Positions 22,805 through 32,143 of a stretch of 41,718 nucleotides of DNA are shown piece by piece. The notes beneath the pieces are model-generated. The model searched no databases, was not told the origin of the DNA, and saw only the letters and a program-made list of their open reading frames with translations. Made by a program: the position numbers and the translations under genes. The stretch's first letter is position 1; every line of letters starts with the position of its first letter. The DNA comes from Bacteroidota bacterium (lineage in GTDB: Bacteria > Bacteroidota > Bacteroidia > B-17B0 > Aurantibacillaceae): contig JAEZDS010000239.1 of the NCBI GenBank assembly GCA_023433205.1, positions 1 to 41,718 on the forward strand, in the 5' to 3' direction.

Positions 22805-25534
22805 TTAAGCGTTTATTTGCCTTTTTTTACGCCTGTAATCATTTACTTCGTAGCCTATTTGCGCAAGCTTTGCAGCTTTTTCAGGAGCGAAATTTTCTTT
22901 TTGCATAGATTTTCTGAGATTTCCCAGCCACACATACAAAACCTTGTCGTTGACGGCAGTAACTTTCAAATGACCGTAGTTTTTTTTGAATTGTGCCAGC
23001 CTGCCATACATTTCGTTCCACCTCTCATCTGAGGGCGACCACTGAAAGCCGATTTCCAGAAGTGTTTTTTTTCTCTCGTGCTGTAGCGTGCCGTTCTTGT
23101 AAAGACGACGTTGTGCCGATACCCAGGCACCAAGCTGACGAAAGGGATTAGAGGTTGAGGAGGTGTTTGGTACGTTAAAGTGACCGTGATTTTTTCCAAA
23201 GGCAATAAGGGCCTGCAACTGCTCTTCCCAGTTCGCAACCCCAGGATCCCACACAAATCCAATGCTGTTTAGTTTTTCTATTTTTTCCCGGGTAATAAAC
23301 CTTTGTATTCTTGAATTCTTTCTCTGATGACAAACCCAGCTGGCCAGCTTCTTGTTCGGTTGCCAGCTCACAGGTATATTACAATGGCCATGTATTTTTT
23401 TATATTCCTTAAGCTCCTCAAATCTTTTTTCCCATATCACGTCATACCGATACAGCAAACTCCATTCAAATCCAAGGCTGTCGAGTTTCTCCCTGCGTTC
23501 TGCTTTCATGTAGTTGTTACGGAAAGCGTCACGCTGATTTGCCACCCATACTGCAAGCAGATGGTGTTTTTTGTCGCGCTGCGGTACATTGCAGTGTCCG
23601 TACTGCTTTTTATATCTTTTAAGTTTTTCAAAACAGTCATCCCAGTTTGTTCGTTTAAGGTCCATTGTGATCCAGCTTACACCCAGTTCTGCGAGAATGT
23701 TTTCACGTTCTGGCTCAAGCTTTTTATGCTTTTGTTTTATTCGCTGCGACATGACCCACGACCTTAACCTTATAAACTCGGGCTCACAATCTTTTGCAAT
23801 CACGCAGGTGCCGTATCTTTCCCTGTATGTTTTAAGTTCACTTATACGCAGGTCCCAATGATCCAGCTGAAATTCTATGTCGCCAAAGAGCTCTGTTATT
23901 TTTCTGGTTTCGTCAATAATATGAAATTGCGGACACCGGTCTTCAAGCCCCATTTCAAACCGCAATCGGGCTTCTTCGCTGCGACTGAATTCAAGTTCAT
24001 AGAGAAAGTCTCTGGCCCTGATGGTTCGGAAATTGTTTACAAAATCGAAAATTACCGGGCTCTGACCCATTCCCACTTTTAAACAACGTCCAATCTGCTG
24101 ATAGAAGATATTCGGTGATTCTGTAGGTCTTAACAAAATTACGCCGTGAACCTCGTCAACATGCAGTCCTTCGTTCAGCATGTTAATGGAAAACAGAAGA
24201 TGGATTCTGTTTTTGTCTGCAGCTTTTTTAAAGCGCAGAAGATTTTCTTCGCTCTTGTTTTCAGATGAAAGTACTCTGTATATTTCTGGTGTTGCGTAAC
24301 CTGCGGCCTTAAACCACTCTGCTACAATATCAATCATCTCTTTCAGGTGATCTTCTTCACGGCAAAAGACGATAAACTTCCTGATTTGTGGTGTCAGATG
24401 TTTTTTTAATACTGAAGGAATGCCCGAACTTTTCTCCCAGTCAATCTTAAAAGAGTCTACCTGCCGTAGCAGAGAGTTTTTGTGGTCCTTACCGTGAAGC
24501 GATCTCACGATCTTCTCTTTTATTGAGATTGTATCCTGCTCAAGTGAATACAGCGCACTTACATATTTAGGTGCAGGCAGTATTCGTTTAACAATGGCCT
24601 GAGCAAGATTAAGGTTCTCTGCAACATTCCTGCTAAAAAGCTCTTCGCTCATGTCGCGTGCGTTATCAAGATAACGAACCGGGGTAGCGCTGGTACCAAA
24701 CACACGGGCCTGAGGGTGTAAAAGAAGCAGGCTTTTAACGCCTCGACCCCATTCTTCAGCTCCACAGCGATGATATTCATCAAATACTATAAATCCCGGG
24801 TTAAGTTCAAGGATCTCGTCGTCTGATAAATTCATCAGTTTGGAATAGGTGAGAAAGCAGATTTCCTTGTCCCAGATTATGGTTTCTTTCAACTGATTGA
24901 GAATATACCACGATGGGGCAAGGACTACCCGCCGCCTGCCCGAATAATCCTGAAGCAGTCTTGCGATCAGGTAGCTTTTTCCCGTTCCGGTTGCCTGCAC
25001 TACTGCCACTGCCTTGTGTCGGCGAAAAAGCAGTTTAACGTTGCTGTAGGTTTGCTGATTATGGGCAAAGAGCTGTATGGCCGGCTTCTGGCGATTACTA
25101 ACGCGGTAATTTGCGCGAAGTTCAGCTATGTCATCCTCACCCTGAAGTAACAGGTTAAAGCGGGAATATTTCTTTGCCGCTGCTTCAAATCCTGAGGGAG
25201 CGATCAAACAGTATTGACTGCACCGGTATTTTTCACCGGCGCTCTCAAGAAATACAAGCTCGTTTTTTACTATTTCTGCTGATACGGGCTCTTTTCCCTG
25301 GACAGGTTTAATGAGCAAAAACAGCCTGTCGGCGCTGTCGGGGTTTGAAAGCGCCAGAAAGTCCTGGCCACGCTCCCGCAATTCAGATACTATATACCCG
25401 TTGCCCCTGTGCAGCTCGGCCAGAATGGAGCATAGTTCGTTTTGACCGGCTTCGTGTATTACCTGCAAAGATTTGGTGGACCTGATGGCTACGGGGGGCG
25501 CAGAATTGATGGTGTTAAGTGAGGGATTGGGCAT
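22805..25534 (-). CDS. DEAD/DEAH helicase with degenerate Mrr-like domain and five HA repeats
   Basis: The 909-residue protein (ATG 25534; a TTG frame start at 25558 adds 8 residues) opens with an Mrr-like endonuclease fold at about 25-132: GYIVSELRERGQDFLAL gives the expected Asp, but the E-x-K position reads LIK, so catalysis is doubtful. Superfamily 2 helicase motifs follow: ATGTGKS (181-187), DEYH (252-255), GTSATP (281-286), and QQIGRCLKVG. From about 535 to the end come five helicase-associated (HA) repeats of ~65 residues, each with W near the start, a YGxCxVP-type core, a WV-x-x-QR motif and LGFxW at the end. The architecture suggests DNA binding and translocation, possibly in defence. 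It has no same-strand operon partner. Confidence 0.85.
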   Translation of the reverse strand: MPNPSLNTINSAPPVAIRSTKSLQVIHEAGQNELCSILAELHRGNGYIVSELRERGQDFLALSNPDSADRLFLLIKPVQGKEPVSAEIVKNELVFLESAGEKYRCSQYCLIAPSGFEAAAKKYSRFNLLLQGEDDIAELRANYRVSNRQKPAIQLFAHNQQTYSNVKLLFRRHKAVAVVQATGTGKSYLIARLLQDYSGRRRVVLAPSWYILNQLKETIIWDKEICFLTYSKLMNLSDDEILELNPGFIVFDEYHRCGAEEWGRGVKSLLLLHPQARVFGTSATPVRYLDNARDMSEELFSRNVAENLNLAQAIVKRILPAPKYVSALYSLEQDTISIKEKIVRSLHGKDHKNSLLRQVDSFKIDWEKSSGIPSVLKKHLTPQIRKFIVFCREEDHLKEMIDIVAEWFKAAGYATPEIYRVLSSENKSEENLLRFKKAADKNRIHLLFSINMLNEGLHVDEVHGVILLRPTESPNIFYQQIGRCLKVGMGQSPVIFDFVNNFRTIRARDFLYELEFSRSEEARLRFEMGLEDRCPQFHIIDETRKITELFGDIEFQLDHWDLRISELKTYRERYGTCVIAKDCEPEFIRLRSWVMSQRIKQKHKKLEPERENILAELGVSWITMDLKRTNWDDCFEKLKRYKKQYGHCNVPQRDKKHHLLAVWVANQRDAFRNNYMKAERREKLDSLGFEWSLLYRYDVIWEKRFEELKEYKKIHGHCNIPVSWQPNKKLASWVCHQRKNSRIQRFITREKIEKLNSIGFVWDPGVANWEEQLQALIAFGKNHGHFNVPNTSSTSNPFRQLGAWVSAQRRLYKNGTLQHERKKTLLEIGFQWSPSDERWNEMYGRLAQFKKNYGHLKVTAVNDKVLYVWLGNLRKSMQKENFAPEKAAKLAQIGYEVNDYRRKKRQINA

Positions 25535-25726
25535 GGCGGGGGTTGTGTGGATAAACAACGGCTATTTGTTTATATACTACAAAAATCTGTGCCAGCTGAC
25601 CGTTGAGTGTCTGCAAACCATAAATATCCTTAATAGGCTAAGAATCAGATTAAAAGTTCCTGTTTCTGAAAGAACTGATAGGTACAGATAATACTTTATC
25701 TCTTCAGGAAAAGAAAAGTCAACAGA

Positions 25727-27814
25727 TCAGTAGGCCAGCAAGCTGCCGATCGCCTCTTTTACCTTTTCGGCATTCGGCAGCATGGTAGTTTCAAGCGTTG
25801 TATTGAGCGGAATGGCCGGTAGATTTTCCGCGCCTGTTACACGCACCGGCGCGTCGAGATACTCAAAACAGTTTTCTGAGATCCTGGCAGCAATGCTTTG
25901 CGCAAAACCATTGTGTACGGGTTCTTCGGTAAGGACTAATATTTTGCCATGTTTTTTTGCCGCATCAAATAAAGCCTCTTCATCTAAAGGCATAATGGTG
26001 CGCAGGTCAATGATCTCGATCTGAGCATCAAAAGCTTTGGCCGCAGTTTTGGCCCAGTAAACCCCCATACCATAAGTTATAATACACAGGGTTTTACCCG
26101 CTTTTATATTTTCCTCCGAAGCTTCTGTTACTTTCCTCGATTTTCCGAATGGCAGAATATAATCCTCATCGGGTTCAACTGTCTTCGCGTCTTCAGTTCC
26201 CTTGATCTTGCTCCAGTATAAACCTTTGTGCTCAAGCATTACAACAGGATTGGGATCGTAATAGGCGGCTTTCATCAATCCCTTAAGATCAGCCCCGGTA
26301 CTGGGATAAGCAATTTTTATCCCCCTGATGTTAGCCAGTACACTCTCAACACTGCTTGAATGGTAAGGGCCACCGCTGCCATAGGCGCCAATTGGCACAC
26401 GCAATACCATACTTACCGGCCATTTGCCGTTGGTGAGATAGCAGCTGCGGCTTACTTCGGTAAAAAGCTGGTTAAGGCCGGGCCAGATATAATCGGCGAA
26501 CTGTACTTCAACTATGGGTTTTAATCCCACTGCGCTCATGCCTACCGTTGAACCTACAATAAAGGCTTCCTGGATAGGTGTATTAAAGACCCGGTGGTCG
26601 CCGAATTTTTGCGCCAGCGTTGCCGCCTCTCTGAACACGCCGCCAAGCCTCGCTCCAACGTCCTGTCCGTACAAAAGACATTCAGGATGTTTCTCCATCA
26701 ATTCCCTGATGGCGAAAAGTGCACTGTCAACCATTACTGTTGGTTGTTTGCCTTTAGGCGCGCGCTCTCCTTTTTCTTCAGTTACCGGCGTAGGTGCAAA
26801 TTCGTGCAGAAAAAGATCCTCCGGACGGGGATCTTCTTCTTTGAGTGCCTCTCTGTAATCAGCCGCTACCAGCTCTCTGGCATCTTCTTCAATTTTCTGT
26901 ACGTCGCCGGCATCAACACCGGCAATGATCAGCTGGTTACGCAGCCGTGGCAAGGGGTCGCGTTTTTCGGCCTCCTGCAGATCGTGCCTGTACCATTCTT
27001 TCCTTACACCGCTGGTGTGATGATTAAGCAGGGGTACTCTGGCATGAATAAGCATTGGCCTGCGCTCCTTCCTGATGGTGTCAAGACATTCCTTCACCAC
27101 ATTGTAACTCAGTATAAAGTCGGTGCCGTCAATGCTCCGGGCTTCAATGCCTTTAAATCCTTTAATGTATTCACTCATGTCCTGCGATCTTATTTCGCTG
27201 GCATGGGCGCTGATGTCCCACTCGTTATCCTGCACCAGATAAAGTATGGGCAATTGTCTTAAAGCGGCCATGTGAAGCGCTTCAGAAACTTCGCCTTCGG
27301 TGCAGCTTGCATCTCCCAGTGAACAAACAGCCACGGGAGCAGGATCGCTGAGCTCAAACTTCATCTTTTCCCGGTACTGAAGTCCTAATGCAATGCCGGT
27401 GGTTGGTATAGCCTGCATGCCCGTAGCGCTCGACTGGTGGGGGATCTTGGGCATATCATCACGCCGCAGACTGGGGTGAGAATAATAGGTTCTGCCTCCT
27501 GAAAAAGGATCACTGCGTTTTGCAAGCAGCTGAAGCATCAGTTCAAAAGGTCTCATGCCAATCCCCAGCAATACACTGTCGTCGCGGTAATAGGCGCTTA
27601 AAAAATCCTGCGGCAGCAGTTGCAGGCCCAGTGCAAGCTGAATGGCTTCGTGGCCTCTGCTGGTAGCGTGTACATATTTGGCTGTTACTTCCTTGTTGGC
27701 CTCAAACAGCTCGGTCATGCTCCTTGCCGTGCTCATGAGTTTGTATGCTTTTTTTAGGATATCAGCAGGTATTTTGGTCTTCACACTGGTGGTTTTGAGA
27801 GTAAGGTCGTCCAT
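25727..27814 (-). CDS. 2-oxoacid dehydrogenase E1, fused alpha and beta subunits
   Basis: The 695-residue protein combines an E1-alpha region (about 10-310) and an E1-beta transketolase-like region (about 355-690). The thiamine-diphosphate motif is GDASCTEGEV to VQDNEW (about 167-199). The beta half carries GQDVGARLGGVF, PIQEAFIVG, VEVQFADYIWPG, GAYGSGGPYHSS, and a C-terminal transketolase domain with ITYGMGVYW and EIIDLRTIMPLD. Fused E1 is typical for Bacteroidota. It decarboxylates pyruvate or branched-chain 2-oxoacids as part of an E1-E2-E3 complex; E2 and E3 are not in this window, and the substrate is unresolved. ATG 27814 is preferred over an upstream TTG at 27871. It is divergent from the NlpC/P60 gene. 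Confidence 0.93.
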   Translation of the reverse strand: MDDLTLKTTSVKTKIPADILKKAYKLMSTARSMTELFEANKEVTAKYVHATSRGHEAIQLALGLQLLPQDFLSAYYRDDSVLLGIGMRPFELMLQLLAKRSDPFSGGRTYYSHPSLRRDDMPKIPHQSSATGMQAIPTTGIALGLQYREKMKFELSDPAPVAVCSLGDASCTEGEVSEALHMAALRQLPILYLVQDNEWDISAHASEIRSQDMSEYIKGFKGIEARSIDGTDFILSYNVVKECLDTIRKERRPMLIHARVPLLNHHTSGVRKEWYRHDLQEAEKRDPLPRLRNQLIIAGVDAGDVQKIEEDARELVAADYREALKEEDPRPEDLFLHEFAPTPVTEEKGERAPKGKQPTVMVDSALFAIRELMEKHPECLLYGQDVGARLGGVFREAATLAQKFGDHRVFNTPIQEAFIVGSTVGMSAVGLKPIVEVQFADYIWPGLNQLFTEVSRSCYLTNGKWPVSMVLRVPIGAYGSGGPYHSSSVESVLANIRGIKIAYPSTGADLKGLMKAAYYDPNPVVMLEHKGLYWSKIKGTEDAKTVEPDEDYILPFGKSRKVTEASEENIKAGKTLCIITYGMGVYWAKTAAKAFDAQIEIIDLRTIMPLDEEALFDAAKKHGKILVLTEEPVHNGFAQSIAARISENCFEYLDAPVRVTGAENLPAIPLNTTLETTMLPNAEKVKEAIGSLLAY

Positions 27815-27943
27815 CCGTTGTTCTAAAAATAGCTTTAAAATTAGGGATTTTAGACCAGCTTGCTTCAACAATTAACAGACTCATGTATACAACTGGTTAT
27901 CAGGTGCTGGCGAGGCATTGACCAAAGCGCCTATTTTTATAAA

Positions 27944-28528
27944 ATGCTGAAGATCTTGCGCATTGTTTTTATCGCTTTTCTGATGGTTTGTTTCCTGGTG
28001 TCGTGCAGGAGCAAAAAAAAGGACATAAAAACCGTACTTAAAACCACGCAGCCTCCTCCCCCTGTTGCCAAAAAAATGCCGGAGCCACAAAAAAGCGATG
28101 GCAGTTATGAAGCGCAGCTGAAACAAAAACTGGGCCTCAGCAGCCGCGAGCTGCGCACAAACAAACTCTACAGCTTTGTACTTGAGTGGTATGGCGTGCC
28201 CTATCGCTACGGGGGCTGCCAGAAAAGTGGCGTAGACTGCAGCTGTTTTGCCGGCGTACTCTGCGAACAGGTTTATGGTTATTCTTTGCCCCGCCGCGCC
28301 GAGGATATATTTCATGGCTGTAAACAGCTTTCGATCAAGGATGCCCGTCAGGGTGATCTGGTGTTTTTTACCATAGGCGGAGGACGAAAGATCACGCATG
28401 TAGGAATTTACCTTGACAAACAATTATTTGTACACGCCAGCACCTCTAAAGGTGTAATGGTAAATAGCCTTGAAGAGGCCTATTACAAAAAGTACTTTTT
28501 CTCCGCGGGTAGAATGAAGGACGCATGA
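27944..28528 (+). CDS. NlpC/P60 family lipoprotein (peptidoglycan hydrolase-like)
   Basis: The 194-residue protein starts at ATG 27944, which gives a clean lipoprotein signal (residues 5-20, lipobox LVSC, Cys21); the frame stays open upstream but lacks a sensible N-terminus. A Pro/Lys-rich linker precedes the NlpC/P60 domain (about 75-194): YGVPYRYGGCQKSG, nucleophile Cys99 in DCSCF, His152 in ITHVGIYL, and His164 in FVHAS. The usual DCSGF motif has Cys instead of Gly. It probably cleaves peptide stems of peptidoglycan at the envelope. The stop overlaps the start of the next membrane protein gene (ATGA), implying translational coupling. Confidence 0.9.
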   Translation: MLKILRIVFIAFLMVCFLVSCRSKKKDIKTVLKTTQPPPPVAKKMPEPQKSDGSYEAQLKQKLGLSSRELRTNKLYSFVLEWYGVPYRYGGCQKSGVDCSCFAGVLCEQVYGYSLPRRAEDIFHGCKQLSIKDARQGDLVFFTIGGGRKITHVGIYLDKQLFVHASTSKGVMVNSLEEAYYKKYFFSAGRMKDA

Positions 28529-29670
28529 TGCAGGGCCTGCAGATAAGGATTCCCCAGCGTCTTGCACTGTTGCGTGCAATAACAGTGCTCTCCTTTCTCC
28601 TTTGTATAAGTGTGACCTTTCCGCTCTGGTACACTGTTCATCTGTTTCCTGCTGCTTCAGTATTTGAGATAGATCAGCGCAGTTCGGAATTGCCTTTATA
28701 CCTCACCCTGGTGATCCTGCTTTGTTTTTCGGCATCATTTATTTTTCGCTGGCATCGCCTGCTGCTGATTCTGGGACTGTTAGCCCTCTCCGCACTGTTG
28801 CTGCTTGATCTGAACCGCCTGCAGCAATGGGTATTTATTTATGGGAGTATGCTTCTTGTTCTGGCCTCCTATAATGGCAGGGTAGATGAACCAAGCCGCT
28901 TTACTTCTTATTTTATCATGCTGCAGATAATAGTGTGCAGCCTTTATTTTTTTACTGGTTTTTATCAGCTTCAGGATGGCTTTATCGAAAACGGGCTTGC
29001 CCCGGCACTTGCGCCTGTTAGGGGTTTATTCAGCCCCAGGCAGTTCGGATTTATTCTCACCGCGGGAAAGATCCTGCCCTTTGTAACGATGTTCACCGCC
29101 ATAGCACTTTTTGTTGCCCCGTTGCGTTACCTGGGCATCACCTTCGCGATATTGCTGCACCTTGCGCTTATTCTGCTTGGTTATCCTTTAAGAACCGGCG
29201 ATGTGGCAGGATACATAATGAACATCAGTATGATTCCTCTGGTGCTTGTGTTGTTTTCAGGAAAAACTAAAGAACGGTATTTCAGTCCGGTTTTTCTGCT
29301 GCAAAGACCATTGTTTTACCTGGTATGCGCAGTCTTTCTTGTGATGCCATTTTTTAACGTTACTTCAAAATGGCCCGACGAACTTTCAGCGAACGTATAC
29401 AGCGGCAACAAAGAAAAGATCACCATAAAATTGCCCGTATCTACCTATCTGCGTCTGCCACTTTTCGTGAAAAATTTCTGCAAACCCCATCAGCAAAAGA
29501 TACTGCTCGACCATCAGGCGTGGTGCCGCTACGAGTTGAGTGTTAGCTGTACTAATTCAAAACCGGTAATGAAAGCGATCATCACGCAACTCGAATTCTG
29601 GAACAGGGGTCCTGTTAAAGATTTGGAATTACATACTTCAATCAAAAAACCTTTGTTGGTTAAACCATGA
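28525..29670 (+). CDS. Polytopic membrane protein, possibly HTTM-like
   Basis: The 381-residue protein has about eight hydrophobic helices through residue ~285, then a soluble C-terminal part rich in Lys and aromatic residues (about 290-381). The N-terminus RLALLRAITVLSFLL and the overall helix layout resemble HTTM-type membrane proteins, but no catalytic motif is recognised, so the family is uncertain. It has an ATGA overlap with the NlpC/P60 lipoprotein gene, suggesting a shared envelope function. A separate promoter for the next gene lies at its 3' end. Confidence 0.7.
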   Translation: MMQGLQIRIPQRLALLRAITVLSFLLCISVTFPLWYTVHLFPAASVFEIDQRSSELPLYLTLVILLCFSASFIFRWHRLLLILGLLALSALLLLDLNRLQQWVFIYGSMLLVLASYNGRVDEPSRFTSYFIMLQIIVCSLYFFTGFYQLQDGFIENGLAPALAPVRGLFSPRQFGFILTAGKILPFVTMFTAIALFVAPLRYLGITFAILLHLALILLGYPLRTGDVAGYIMNISMIPLVLVLFSGKTKERYFSPVFLLQRPLFYLVCAVFLVMPFFNVTSKWPDELSANVYSGNKEKITIKLPVSTYLRLPLFVKNFCKPHQQKILLDHQAWCRYELSVSCTNSKPVMKAIITQLEFWNRGPVKDLELHTSIKKPLLVKP

Positions 29671-29686
29671 GCTAATTCTATATTTG
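29652..29686 (+). promoter_or_regulatory. Promoter of the OmpH-like/MazG-like operon
   Basis: TATATTTG at 29679-29686 is a perfect TAnnTTTG -7 box. TTGG at 29656-29659 lies 19 bases upstream, with an overlapping TTTG at 29652. The start codon follows at 29708, leaving a short leader of about 15 bases. Confidence 0.65.
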
Positions 29687-29707
29687 CAGCACCTAACCCT
29701 CTGCTAA

Positions 29708-30370
29708 ATGAATAAATTCCTGATTGCTATTTCCGGTCTGCTCCTGGCAGCGGTAATTTTTCTGTTCATAAAGGTTTTCTCGATAGAACCTCTGGTGGCT
29801 GAAACCAAAGAAGATGTGACGGATGCCGATACCTCGCAGGTTACCTTGCCTTCTGCACCGGAAACAAAGCGACAGGCCGATTCTGCGCCAACAGGCAAGA
29901 TTGTTTATGTAAACATCGACCAGCTGAACGAACAAAGTCTGGAGATCGCTGATCTGGTGGCGGAATCAAAACGCAGGCAAAACAGCATAGAGAGAAGTGT
30001 GGAAGGGTTGCGGGAACGCTACCAGCAAAAAGTTGAAGATTTTCAGCGCTCACAGCAAGCGGGAATTGCGCCTGAAAGTGAACTGAGAGCCAAAGCCAAA
30101 GAGATCGAAAATATTGAAAGAGAGGCGGCAAACAAACAGATGCAGATGGATGATCTGACCATGGACATCAGTGAAAAGAATCAGAAGTTTCAGAAAACAG
30201 TAAGGGATTTTTTGCAAAAATGGAACCAGGGCCGTTATGATTTTATCCTGTCTTACAGCGAAACCGTTCCAACCATGCTGCTCGGTAACTCTAACCTTGA
30301 AGTTACCGAAGAAGTGATTGCCGAACTCAACAGGGAATACAAAAACAGAAAAAACACCGGAAAAAAATGA
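29708..30370 (+). CDS. OmpH/Skp-like periplasmic chaperone family protein
   Basis: The 220-residue protein has a hydrophobic N-terminus (residues 4-25), acting as signal or membrane anchor, a Thr/Ala/Pro linker, then KIVYVNIDQLNEQSLE (about 64-80), the typical start of OmpH/Skp. A long coiled coil with QQKVEDFQRSQQ and AKEIENIEREAANKQMQ follows, then the conserved closing segment with YDFILSYSE. It lies in the envelope and probably assists outer-membrane protein folding. It starts the two-gene operon and overlaps the following gene by ATGA. Confidence 0.9.
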   Translation: MNKFLIAISGLLLAAVIFLFIKVFSIEPLVAETKEDVTDADTSQVTLPSAPETKRQADSAPTGKIVYVNIDQLNEQSLEIADLVAESKRRQNSIERSVEGLRERYQQKVEDFQRSQQAGIAPESELRAKAKEIENIEREAANKQMQMDDLTMDISEKNQKFQKTVRDFLQKWNQGRYDFILSYSETVPTMLLGNSNLEVTEEVIAELNREYKNRKNTGKK

Positions 30371-30762
30371 GCAGGTTACGCGAAAAGATCAGTTCAGTAG
30401 AGGAATTTCACAATGTATTTAAGATCGGGAACGCGGCCAGTCCCTGTCTTATCGATCAAAAGGATTTTTATTTACGCTACAATCTGATTAAAGAAGAAAA
30501 TGAGGAATATCTTGAGGCCTGTAAGAATGGCGATCTGGTTGAGATCGCCGACGCGCTTGGCGATCAGCTCTACATCCTTTTTGGCACCATCCTTAAACAC
30601 GGCCTGCAACATAAAATAGAGGAGGTTTACGACGAAATTCACCGCAGCAACATGAGTAAGCTCGATGAAAATGGCAGACCGCTCTATCGCGAAGACGGTA
30701 AGATATTGAAGTCAGCGCTCTATTTTAAACCCGACATCCGGCGTATACTGGATAACATGTAA
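30367..30762 (+). CDS. MazG-like nucleoside triphosphate pyrophosphohydrolase
   Basis: The 131-residue protein is all-alpha with the metal-binding signature EENEEYLEA (about 40-48) followed by EIADALGDQLYILFG (about 58-72), the EExxE plus ExxD pattern of the MazG/PRA-PH superfamily. A C-terminal segment KSALYFKPDIRRIL ends the protein. It likely hydrolyses non-canonical nucleoside triphosphates to the monophosphate. It overlaps the OmpH-like gene by four bases and converges with the rhomboid gene. Confidence 0.85.
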   Translation: MSRLREKISSVEEFHNVFKIGNAASPCLIDQKDFYLRYNLIKEENEEYLEACKNGDLVEIADALGDQLYILFGTILKHGLQHKIEEVYDEIHRSNMSKLDENGRPLYREDGKILKSALYFKPDIRRILDNM

Positions 30763-30789
30763 TTCTCAGTATCGGTGAATTATGCCCGG

Positions 30790-31419
30790 TCAGAATGCAT
30801 CCATGATCTGCAGAAAAAAGTATTTGGCAAGTACGGGTTTGGCGATGAGTATAAATACCACACCGAACAGCGCGCCCCAGAAATGTGATTCGTGACTGAT
30901 GTTATCACTGTAATTGCCTTTCCGTTTTCTTTTTATCAGATAATAGCTCACGCCAAGCAGCAGCGCCCCGGCAATCCAGCCCTGTATTGGAATAAAAAAC
31001 AGATAGATCTGACTGAGGGGGCTTACCATGATAAAACAGAACAATATAGAGGAGATAGCTCCGCTCGCACCAAGCGAGGAGTAATCGGGATTGTTTTTGT
31101 TGCGAAGGTATTCTGTTATTGAAGCCGCATAAATGCCGCCGGTAAAAAGTATGATGTAATAGATCCTGCCAAGCTTTTCACCAAAAAGCTGCGGAAAAAA
31201 GTGATCCTCCAGCACTCTGCCGAAACTGTACAGCGCAAGACAATTAAAGGCCAGATGAACAAAGTCGCCGTGTATAAAAGCGTGCGTAAGAAAACGATAG
31301 TGTTCGCCCTGGTGTTTAATCGAGTAGGGGTGGAACAGATATTTGCCCATGGCCGCCCTGTTACTGAAACAATAGAGCGAGAACAATATGATAATGCCTA
31401 GAAAAACGTAAGTGATCAT
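30790..31419 (-). CDS. Rhomboid family intramembrane serine protease
   Basis: The 209-residue protein has about six membrane helices. The rhomboid hallmarks are HAFIHGDFVHLAFN (about 46-59), the catalytic serine in GASGA (Ser119), and the C-terminal HESHFWGALFG with catalytic His179. It should cleave membrane proteins within the bilayer. The frame opens at a TTG at 31446, but a TAnnTTTG promoter box overlaps exactly that codon, so ATG 31419 is the better start. It converges with the MazG-like gene. Confidence 0.9.
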   Translation of the reverse strand: MITYVFLGIIILFSLYCFSNRAAMGKYLFHPYSIKHQGEHYRFLTHAFIHGDFVHLAFNCLALYSFGRVLEDHFFPQLFGEKLGRIYYIILFTGGIYAASITEYLRNKNNPDYSSLGASGAISSILFCFIMVSPLSQIYLFFIPIQGWIAGALLLGVSYYLIKRKRKGNYSDNISHESHFWGALFGVVFILIAKPVLAKYFFLQIMDAF

Positions 31420-31443
31420 AAATGAGGTGATATGCGGATAACG

Positions 31444-31451
31444 CAAATCTA
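31444..31451 (-). promoter_or_regulatory. -7 box of the rhomboid gene
   Basis: TAGATTTG on the minus strand matches TAnnTTTG, 24 bases before the ATG at 31419. It overlaps the alternative TTG start at 31446, which argues against that start. No clear -33 box was seen. Confidence 0.5.
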
Positions 31452-31476
31452 CTATAATATCTGTGAACAGGAGCCT

Positions 31477-32139
31477 TTACAGCCGGGCTCCCAGCGCTAC
31501 CTTCAGACCAGCCAGCGCATCAAAATAAGTACCTGCGCCGCCACGCACAAAAAGATCGGCAGAGAGGTACAGACCCTGTTTTTCTGCCGGAAGCAGCCAG
31601 AATACTCCTGTAGCTAACTGCGGTGTAAGAAGTTTGTCTTCATCATAAAAAAAATGTGTTGCGTAACGCGGATTGCCGGCGTAAAAGTGTGTAGTTCTTT
31701 TTTCTTTGCCCAGCATGATGGAAGGTAATACACTTAAAAAAATGTTTTTTCCTTTACGCCACACTAATCTTGCACCTACCGTATAAGCCAGAAATTCATA
31801 CGTAACATTTTTTATTTTGATCTCGAATGGTTCCAGAACAATGTAGGAGCCATAAAATCCTGCCATAAATGATGAGTTTGCGCCTGTCCTGAAAAGCAGC
31901 GAGAGTTCTGCACCTGGCAGTACCTCGCCGAATCCGGCAGAAGTAAAGATCCCTGGCATTACCACACTCGCGGGAGCCGCTCTGGTAATCCAGGAAATGT
32001 CATCAGCGTGAAAGTATCCGGATTCCGGATCTGCGGGCAGGATGGTGGAGTCTGTTTTTGTGGGAGAAACCTGACCTCGTACAAAAGTGCTGATCAACAA
32101 AAGGTAACAAAAGGCCTGGAACCGCGCGAAAAGAAGCAT
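31477..32139 (-). CDS. Exported protein, probably outer-membrane barrel
   Basis: The 220-residue protein has a signal peptide (residues 1-23, ending VRGQ). The rest alternates amphipathic strands rich in Gly and aromatic residues (SFMAGFYGSYIVLE, YTVGARLVWRKGKN, LYLSADLFVRGGAG), ending GLKVALGARL. This is consistent with a small outer-membrane beta-barrel, but no family was recognised. A perfect TAnnTTTG box lies 4 bases from the start codon. It lies between the rhomboid and the queuosine transporter gene, all on the minus strand. Confidence 0.7.
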   Translation of the reverse strand: MLLFARFQAFCYLLLISTFVRGQVSPTKTDSTILPADPESGYFHADDISWITRAAPASVVMPGIFTSAGFGEVLPGAELSLLFRTGANSSFMAGFYGSYIVLEPFEIKIKNVTYEFLAYTVGARLVWRKGKNIFLSVLPSIMLGKEKRTTHFYAGNPRYATHFFYDEDKLLTPQLATGVFWLLPAEKQGLYLSADLFVRGGAGTYFDALAGLKVALGARL

Positions 32140-32143
32140 TGTA

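Noticed and set aside
27815..27871. TTG start upstream of the E1 gene and TTG/early start of the NlpC frame at 27860
   Set aside because: ATG codons at 27814 and 27944 give normal N-termini for the two families, and the extensions would overlap each other.
31420..31446. TTG start of the rhomboid frame
   Set aside because: The TTG is part of the TAGATTTG promoter box, so it would lie upstream of the transcription start.
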